Assembly: GCF_027579695.1 (NCBI RefSeq)
Contig: NC_083587.1
Span: forward strand, 51,577,021-51,641,020
Length of the DNA stretch: 64,000 nt
Source of the DNA: Neoarius graeffei
Taxonomy: Eukaryota; Chordata; Actinopteri; Siluriformes; Ariidae
Reading direction: 5' to 3'
The notes beneath the pieces were generated by a model that saw only the letters and a list, made by a program, of their open reading frames with translations, did not search any database and was not told the DNA's origin. Numbering within the stretch: position 1 is the first letter of the stretch; each line of letters begins with the position of its first letter. The position numbers and the translations under genes are program-made. Of the stretch, positions 56,401-64,000 are shown piece after piece.

Positions 56401-57538
56401 ATCTAGGAATCAGAAAGCCTTGACAGTAGCGAGGATCCTGGTGGAGAAGTATTTTGTTCATTATGGATTGCCTGCAAGAATTCATTCCGACCAGGGAAGG
56501 GACTTTGAGTCAAGATTGATAAAAGAGCTTCTTACAACCCTGGGTGTCAGGAAGTCTAGAACGACTCCGTATCATCCCCAGGGGGATCCCCAGCCGGAAC
56601 GCTTCAACCGTACGCTGCTCTCAATGCTATCTACATTAGGCCAGGAAAAGAAGAGAACATGGAGTCAGCATGTGGCTTCATTGGTGCATGCGTACAACAG
56701 CACACAAAGCGATGCTACAGGGTTCTCTCCATATTACTTGATGTTCGGCAGAGAGGCACGACTCCCAGTAGACCTGTGCTTTGGAGCATCTAGTGATGGG
56801 AGTGAAGAGAGAACCCACTACCAGTATGTAAGGAATTTGAAGCGTGATCTGCAAAGGGCTTACCAAATGGCGAGTCAAGCAGCTGAGAAGACTTACCTGT
56901 GCAACAAGAGAGCCTACGACCAGAAGGTCAATTTTCAGAACATCCAAGAGGGAGACCGTGTTCTATTGAGGAATTTAGGACTCAAAGGGAAACACAAGCT
57001 TGAGAGCAAATGGAGCTCCATACCTCATGTGGTGGTGAGAAAGTTGCCAAACTTACCTGTCTACCAAGTAAGACCTGAAGGGGGGCAGGGCAGCATAAGG
57101 ACCATCCATCGTGATCACCTCTTATCTATTGGGCAGTCTGTGAGGATGCTAGGTGGGGTGGGAGGCGATGAAGGCCCTGTGCGACCCAGAACCCGTTCAG
57201 CCCGAACCAGGAACAGACAACCGACACAAAGAGAAAAGGTTTCAGAGATGACAGATTCCTCGCTAGATATGGAGTATGAGCTACCTCACAGACCTTACCA
57301 GGAATACCTGGAACACCTGTTGGCTGAAAGGAACAAAGAAACGGATATCTCTGAAAGAGAGTCTGTGAACTCGGAGCATGACTATGTCGGAGACTCAAGA
57401 CCTGAGCCCCTGGTGCGGAGTCCGAATCTGAGCATGCAGATGAAGAAAGCCTGGCTGAAACCAATACTGACCCATCAGGCTCTGAGATGGAACAAAATGC
57501 TTGCCGAACCCCTGTTAGCAGCCCAAAAGCCAGACTGA
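53415..57538 (+). CDS. Pol region of the PNMA-type gypsy element (fossil)
   Basis: Protease (NALLDSGSQVTIIF), a spacer of about 200 residues, reverse transcriptase (GRIRMCIDYRTLNRRTVPDQY, FSVLDLRSGYYQIKM), RNase H (LHTDASFKGIGAVLYQE), an H2C2 region (HDAMGHLSVERV...C-LCVTCK) and integrase core (VCIDFLSMEPDSRG, IHSDQGRDFES, GDPQPERFNRTLLSML). The C-terminal GPY/F-like part (LESKWSSIPHVVVRKL) is followed by a 100-residue charged tail. The pol resembles Gypsy elements of fish closest to PNMA/'Gypsy-12'-like groups. Confidence 0.85.
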
Positions 57539-58167
57539 GCTCTAAACCAGAAACAGAAATGGTACTTAGAACAAGAGAGAAAAGACAAGTAAGACCAGCG
57601 CTTAGACTTTCTTATGACGAACCTGGTAAGGCTAGTGAACAACCACTAACTATTGTTCATAGAGGCATTATCATCAAATTAGAATAAAAATAGTTAATTC
57701 AGAACTCATGGATAGAGAATTAAAGTTCAGGTATTGAAAATATTTAATGCTGTTTAGTGTTCAGTGTCTAATGAGGACATTTAGACATTTAGAAAGGGGA
57801 GGATGTAGCCCTGTAGGATTTTGGGGTCATTGATTGATTGATTTGTTTTTTTATTTTATTTTGTTTACTTGATGCATGTTTAAAATGTAAATATCAATGT
57901 GTTGATACTTTGAAAATAAGGTTTGTATGTAAAAATAATTAAGTTTGTTAAGAATCCTTATCTGGTATGTTGGCCCATGGGAGAGCAGGGTCGGGGGTCG
58001 AGAGGAACAGGAAGTGGGGAGATCCGCGAGGAGGGGAGAGATGGGGAAAAAAAAAAGCAGAAAAGTGATGCAGCGCTATGAGTAACTTAAGTTGGTAAAA
58101 CGCTCCAGTTGAGTGTTAAAGTGCTAAGTCTTAGTTTAACGAACAGTCATATGTATTGTGTGTGAAC

Positions 58168-59100
58168 CAGTGGCGGCTCCTGAATTTTTTTTCGGGGGGG
58201 CAATTTTCCCCCGTTATGTCTACACGGACCGTAAATGTCCACAGGACTAAAGTAAATTGACCTAGGTAGCAAATCAATTGGCCGAACTTGTTTTTGCCTG
58301 GTAAATTCAGATATCAATATAGACGATATCTCTTCTCTCCACTAGGTGGCAACACTAAACAAGTTAAAGGTGGCAAACTAAGGTAGCCTAGTAAACTAGA
58401 CCCACCCGTCTAGCGGCCAAAAATATTTTTGCCTACGAGTGGCAAATATTCACATTTAGTCTGGCTTGCCAGGCTAAAACTAAGGAAGATTCATTGTGAA
58501 GTCTTCAAAGCAAAACATTTGGCATCACAATCAATTAATATTACATTGCTCATTTATTTTCTCATATTATTCCAGTATTCTGTAATAAGTAGACACAAAT
58601 TCTTAATTATAAAAATATTCTAATTTCTTCATTTCTAAAGAATGCAATTAAAGTGGCAGGATATAAATCAAAAAGTGTTTATTTAAGTTTTGAAAAAGAT
58701 GAAGAAAAGCATAACCATCAAACAAACATGTGCAGCTTAATTGTGTTTTTTATATGGAATTGCACCATTTTAACAACAAATAATTCTAAATAAATTCTGC
58801 AGTTTTTTTTCCCCAAGAATTCCTCCAGAAAGCCATGCCTTAAAAGGAAATTTAAAGTATTACAAGCATGTCAATGAACACAAAAGGCTTTAGTTATTTA
58901 GCTATATACACACAAGGTTACACAAGGTTTTGTAGTCAGTGCAACTTGGCTTAAGTTGGAAAAAAGGTGCTGCTGGCTCCAATGAACACACATACTGTAC
59001 AATATATAAAAACTGAAAATATGCTTAATTTACACCAAGTCAGAGAGAACTTGAGGCTACTGAAATATTCCAAGCATGGCAATGTTAAACTGCCATTGTT

Positions 59101-59164
<64 letters not shown>

Positions 59165-59889
59165 AAAACAACTTTTGCCTAGTAAATTCAAATATCAGAT
59201 ATCACTGTACCGTCTGCTGTGCTACTTCCAGAGTGGAAGAGAACGCAAGGGTAGCAAAAAAGAGCATTGACTACATCACAGCCAGCTAGCCAAGTTTTCC
59301 GGTGGTACCAGTTCTTGTTAAAACCTCTTGAGTAGGTCTTCTCCCCCTTTGTAGACACTTGCTTGATGTTTAAATTCGGTCTAGGAGGTCCTAGCTGTTT
59401 GATTGCCGTTTTCTCCTCATTGGTACGACGACTAAAGGGAACTTCTTTCAGAGACGCTATCGTATTGTTGCACTCAACCCTCGCCGCCATCTTCATAGAA
59501 TGTTCACACATTTCCCGCGCAAGTTGCGTTTTCCAGCGCAGTTCAAAACCCGCCAAAATGCACTTAAAACCAATCTGGCAACACTTGCGCGGCGCAACAG
59601 GCGTATGACGTAAGCACGCTGCTTGTGCGAGCACATAAAACCTAATAGAAAATGCATTGGGAGCAGGATTTTCAAAAAAAACGTACGTACCATTAGTGTC
59701 AATGGGAGATTTGGGGGCAAATCTGAACCTGACAGAAATCGCCCCAAAAGGGCGTGGCTACACCAGGCGCGACCTTAGCCTGATTGGACAATGACATTAC
59801 TGTTGGTAGTAGGAGTAGATAAAAAAAAAATCTCCCTCCCTGTTTGGGAGTGCGTCGCCCAAATCGCCCCTATTAACGAGCTGCCAGTG
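58168..59889 (-). mobile_element. hAT-2 transposon with zinc-finger exon, TSD GTGTGAAC
   Basis: Ends CAGTGGCGGCTCCTG and (reverse) CACTGGCAGCTCG, flanked by GTGTGAAC at 58,160-58,167 and 59,890-59,897. A minus-strand frame at 59,188-59,634 carries a TTF-type zinc-finger region (GFNKNWYHRKTWLAGC, NALFCYPCVLFHSG), the usual start of zinc-finger MYM/TTF-type hAT transposases. The DDE core and dimerisation region are missing, so this is a shortened copy. Confidence 0.9.
59103..59162. repeat. (CA)n microsatellite
   Basis: About 30 CA dinucleotides inside hAT-2. Confidence 0.97.
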
Positions 59890-60898
59890 GTGTGAACATA
59901 GCAGGTTTACAAGCGGAGTTCTTTGAAGAAAAGTTTACCGCGAGTGTTTATAGACTGAACGGAGCTCGTGGAATTTAAGGTGGACTGGAAAGCAAGTAGC
60001 CTGCTTGGCTCTAATTCAAGGACCAGACCAGCTAATCCTGACCAGAGGGAGGACATCCTTCGACTGGGACACCGACGTCCAATTCCCCTCGCCAGCACTG
60101 CGAGGCTATCGAGAGCAGACGACGACAAGTCATCTACAGTCGTGAGTTTTGTTTCATGCGCCACGGCGTGAAGTGGCCATTGTGTTAAAGGTCTCCCCGT
60201 TCCCAAGCCACGTTACAGGCCTGCATCGCTACTTTGACTCACATTTAGGTTTGGCCTGGGTACCCTTTTTGTTTTATTCTGGAATATATTTAGTTTAAGG
60301 TAAACTGCCGGCTTTAGCAGAAGGTTTATGGGGGATGTGTTATGTTTGATACTGTTACTGAATGTGGTTGAGTGTAACTACACCTGAGAGTGAACTGAAC
60401 TGTATTGAACAGAAATTACGTGACTCTATCCAACAACTCTTTCATTTAAAACATATTTCATTTCCTTTCCTGTATAAATATACATATATCCACAATCTAC
60501 TTTAAGTAAATAGTTTAAATTCATGTTTGGTGAATGTGTATTCTATTTAGTTTATTCATACGTACATGGGTTTTACTGTTTATAAATATTAAAGGGTAAG
60601 TAGAGCAGGGTCATTTAAAAACTCATTCTAGGTAATAATTCAAGTACAGATGTAAAGATACACAGACACATATAACATAGGCTTAAAAGACATGGTTCCA
60701 CTTTTACAGTGATAGTTATTCCCACAATGCTATTATACTAGTTAAATTACTGTGGTTAGTATCTTTGAGTAAGTTAACAGTTCCATTCAACAAAATTACT
60801 CCACTTAGTGCATTATTTAACTATAGAGAGAGATCTCTCAACCCATGGATTCGGGGAGCGCACTCACGAAAATAGCAGGACAGCTAGGGTGCGCTACA

Positions 60899-62014
60899 GT
60901 GATATTTATTTATTTATTTCCTTCCAAAAGTTGGTCGGTTTCAGATGAAATTGTGACCACTGGTGACGACAGACAACAGAAGCTCCCAGACCCAAGATGA
61001 GTGACCTTCACCTATTTTTCAAGGTCACAGAGCACATTTTTTGTTTTTTTGTTGAAAATCTCATTTTATTTATTTCAGTATCGACTAATACCTCCATCTC
61101 ATCAAATGGGGGAACCAACCTGACTTCTCTGCTAGCACAAAACTTGCTAGCCTTTCCTGGGTCTGTTTTTCCAAGCTTCGCTAACTCTATTGTTCTCCAA
61201 TTTTTCTCTTTCCATCACCATTCTCTCTCTTTCCTTTTCCTCTCTTTCTCTTTCCAGTGCCATTCTCTTTTTCCATTTCTCTCATTCAAACTTTACTTGT
61301 CTCTCTTTTTCTTCTCTCTCTTTCCAATCTCAATTTCTCCAATTCAAACTGTCTTTTTCTTTTTCTTTCTCATCCACGTGTTCTTTTTCTCTTTCCAATG
61401 CTCGAAAAACCTCATGCCCGATCGTCCCAGGTGACTAAAGTCTGTGCAAGGACGAGTAAAACTTTAATGGTAATCGTCTGATCGGACGACAAAAGTTAGT
61501 GTTGGCAACCTAAGCAACACAGGCGCTAAGAGAGCAGGGAACCAGTCTAAAGTAGCTCGTCTCGTTTCACGGGAAATGCATTAAAAAGTTTGATTGATCA
61601 GCACGACAATATATAAAAGTACAAAAATATTTTGAGGAAATCATTCAAATTTCCTTGTTTTTGGTTATAATTCATCGAAGTATGCGCGTGTTCGAGTGTA
61701 CTGGAAAAGCTCGGCTCAGAGGGCTCCATGTAATGACGTAATTATACCAATTGGCTAAGGCTGATGAGGGTCAAGGGCATCGTGTGCCAGCAGCGCGGTT
61801 GAAGCAGGCAGGTGTCAAACTTGGAACTTTTATATCACGATTCGATTAATATTAAATGATATCACAAAAAAATTTTCCTTACCTCTAAACAGTATATATT
61901 ACGATTTTTAATTGTTTTTGATGATTTCATATATTTCGTAATTATATCATTTTTATTTTCTAAATATTTCTCAACATACCGCCATTGCAGCACGGGAGCC
62001 TGTGATTGGTGGAC
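60899..62014. other. Duplicate of the non-genic flank at 2,932-4,061
   Basis: Starts GTGATATTTATT and tracks the left-hand copy with few differences. It holds the same pyrimidine-rich tract. No gene is seen. Confidence 0.7.
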
Positions 62015-62230
62015 AGTTCATACTGAGTACAGAAAAAAATATGGCTGCAGACACATTAACTGCATATCTGCGAATTAAAATGAACTGTGATGAGGAGCTG
62101 GGTCCGTCTCAGAAACCGGTCTCTCATTTGGGACATTATGGTAAAAAAAATACATTTTCTAATTTTGCTATTTTTTTTTGCATTTACCTAACACTCAATG
62201 TTTCTTTTGTCATGTTGAATAAGAATAAAG
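62015..62230 (+). mobile_element. hAT transposase C-terminal remnant (unit-end copy)
   Basis: Same piece as 4,062-4,260 (AADTLTAYLRIKMNCDEE), continuing to AT-rich sequence. Confidence 0.65.
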
Positions 62231-62513
62231 ATAGTATCTTGCTTTATCTGGCCTCCACTGTGGAACATTTTTTTTTAATTACAATTCAAATGCTTTTGTA
62301 AAATTGATTTCCATATAAAATAACTACATCATGAAGAATTAAAGCCCCTCCTTCACAGAGGAGTGAAAATATTGAATAAATTTCCTCTTTTTGATTGCTT
62401 GGGTTAAAAATGCCAAGTTATGATGACTGAATTGATTATTCACTTAAATATGAATAATATGATGCATTTTGGGTATTTGATATGGCGAAATAGGACAATA
62501 GGACACAATGGAA

Positions 62514-63086
62514 CAGGGTATCTGCACATTTTTCAAGTACAAATTTAAAGACTTTTAAGACCTTTTCAAGACCTCTAAATGGAAAAATTAAGACTGTACC
62601 ATGGCAAAGAAAATGATAAATACGACAACTTAAAACTGTTTTCTGCAATAGTTTTTTTACTAACTTTAAGAAGAATGCACCCAATTGGTGAACAACAGGG
62701 TGCATCAATGGCAACTGTTAGACATGCAAACAGCTGAAGCAAAGTCGTGCGTTTTGGGCTGCAGAACTACTGTAGCAGCAAGGAGAAGACTGGTGTTTAC
62801 TGGAGAACACACCATGAATCATTTCAAAAACGAAAACAATAAACGGCAAGTAGAACCAGCTGAACAACCTTAGCCGGCATTATTTCAATCCCCAAAGATT
62901 ATCTTTGATGATGTGTCATTTTGTGTCTGACAGCAAAATCAGTCTGAGTGTCGTACAGTATACAGCTGGCTGAGGAAGTTCTCGAGTATCTTCTGTATTA
63001 TAGCAGGTAAAAGCATAAACCTGTTTATGCAGTCATACAATCATCAGAGCGTTACATTAAACACAGAAAAACAACTGTCACCTTTC
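62514..63086 (+). mobile_element. S-element, left part, copy 4
   Basis: CAGGGTATCTGCAC start, as at 4,946. The upstream sequence has the uninterrupted SINE-a target (62,457-62,470). It is joined to SINE h and then to ccdc127 flank, as in unit 1. Confidence 0.55.
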
Positions 63087-63465
63087 ATCATCTCATCTCA
63101 TTATCTGTAGCCGCTTTATCCTGTTCTACAGGGTCGCAGGCGAGATGGAGCCTATCCCAGCTGACTATGGGCGAAAGGCGGGGTACACCCTGGACAAGTC
63201 GTCAGGTCATCACAGGGCTGACACATAGACACAGACAACCATTCACACTCACATTCACACCCACGGTCAATTTAGAGTCACCAGTTAACCTAACCTGCAT
63301 GTCTTTGGACTGTGGGGGAAACCGGAGCACCCGGAGGAAACCCACGCGGACACGGGGAGAACATGCAAACTCCGCACAGAAAGGCCCTCGCCGGCCACGG
63401 GGCTCGAAACCAGACCTTCTTGCTGTGAGGCGACAGCGCTAACCACTACACCACCGTGCCGCCCC
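63087..63465 (-). repeat. tRNA-derived SINE h
   Basis: Full-length minus-strand SINE at the shared S-element site, followed by ccdc127 flank, exactly as SINE b. Confidence 0.9.
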
Positions 63466-64000
63466 CCCAGTGTTATTTGGTAATAAAATATTTTAAATCT
63501 CTCTTCATCCAAAAGGATTTTTGAGTCTTATTATTTGTTTGTGATATTACGTTGTATTTTATTATAGAAAACAATACCATTTAACTGTCATAATAGGGTA
63601 ATCCCATACATAAATATAACTTCTATATAATGCTGCAGTATGAAGTGTGTCATGTTTGAGAAAGCAAGTGTGTATAAACTGTCAGAGAAAGAGAGAGAGA
63701 ATAAAATCAAAGTTAAAAAATTTACTCAAACAAACAAACCACCCCAGACCACTTATTTGGAATGAAAGTTATTTATTTATATATTTTTAAAGATTATCAT
63801 TATAGGGATGATTTTACATCAGTAGGAATAAAAAACAAATACGTAAAACAACTATAATTTCATGCTGAATAACAGAAAAGGCACTATGCACTCAGAGAAG
63901 CAGCATTATTTTATTATTTTCAAATGATTGTCAGTAGGTTTAGTAGTCCCATCCCCCAAAACATCATTAATATGCTTGACTAGACAAAGTTAAAGAAACA
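63466..64000. other. ccdc127 downstream flank, start of a third unit
   Basis: Near-copy of 5,904-6,450 and 22,685-23,210, cut by the window end just before the place where the Tc1 remnant and a third ccdc127 would be expected. Confidence 0.65.

Larger units (their letters stand above)
50551..60898 (+). mobile_element. Ty3/gypsy element with PNMA-like Gag, nearly full length
   Basis: 5' LTR (50,551-51,711, left part missing), primer site, gag, pol, purine tract, 3' LTR (57,804-60,898 with a 1.7-kb hAT inside). The domain order in pol is protease, reverse transcriptase, RNase H, integrase. The coding part has a few breaks, so it is a fossil. Its Gag resembles the vertebrate PNMA gene family, which is thought to come from this kind of element. 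Confidence 0.9.
57804..60898 (+). repeat. 3' LTR of PNMA-type gypsy element, split by hAT-2
   Basis: It starts TGTAGCCCTGTAGG after the purine tract, is interrupted at 58,168-59,889, and ends GGTGCGCTACA. Without the hAT it is about 1,365 bp, matching the copy at 1,563-2,931. Confidence 0.9.

Overview
This window looks like repeat-rich nuclear DNA of a teleost fish. The evidence is vertebrate-type exons and introns (ccdc127), many Tc1/mariner and hAT DNA transposons, a fish-type tRNA-derived SINE with an (ATGAG)n tail, and three kinds of Ty3/gypsy retrotransposon (a sushi-type chromovirus, a Gmr1-type element and one with a PNMA-like Gag). The species was not determined. There are no prokaryotic operons, rRNA genes or CRISPR arrays.

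The window is organised around a tandem segmental duplication. A unit carrying the host gene ccdc127 (minus strand, one ~4-5 kb intron between its two coding exons) occurs at about 5,526-14,915 and again at about 22,314-37,870. The start of a third unit runs off the right edge (63,087-64,000). The tail of the preceding unit is present both near the left end (2,932-5,525) and near the right end (60,899-63,086). Within each unit the order on the + strand is: SINE, ccdc127 downstream flank, Tc1 remnant, ccdc127 exon, intron filled with transposons (including a full-length Tc1 fossil), ccdc127 first coding exon, hAT dimerisation-domain fossil, and a second DNA transposon (here 'S-element') with another SINE in it. 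The first ccdc127 copy is a frameshifted pseudogene. The second predicts an uninterrupted protein of 265 residues.

Between and inside the units lie younger insertions, many with visible target-site duplications. (1) 1-1,364: left-truncated chromovirus on the minus strand, inserted in the 3' end of a PNMA-type gypsy element (1,365-2,931). (2) 15,388-21,482: a hAT transposon containing a 3'-truncated Gmr1-type gypsy element. (3) 32,377-37,672: a chromovirus that looks whole, with identical LTRs. (4) 38,681-40,391: a Tc1 MITE and a hAT foldback MITE. (5) 40,402-47,410: an old L1 fragment split by a hAT-like element that is itself split by a third chromovirus. (6) 47,413-48,330: a Tc1 5' end and a 5'-truncated LINE. 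(7) 50,551-60,898: a long PNMA-Gag gypsy element whose 3' LTR holds a further hAT. Because the duplicated units can be aligned to one another, most insertions have a paralogous empty site inside the same window, which gives a relative order of events.

The only other candidate host gene is at 48,500-49,965 (minus strand). It is a four-exon gene predicting a 188-residue protein, rich in proline and tyrosine at the start and acidic at the end, with agreeing splice sites and a polyadenylation signal. I do not recognise its family. The most interesting observations are the PNMA_N-like domain on a fish retrotransposon Gag, the self-priming, frameshift and tRNA-like signals in the chromovirus, this small unnamed gene, and the SINE-bounded tandem ccdc127 units.
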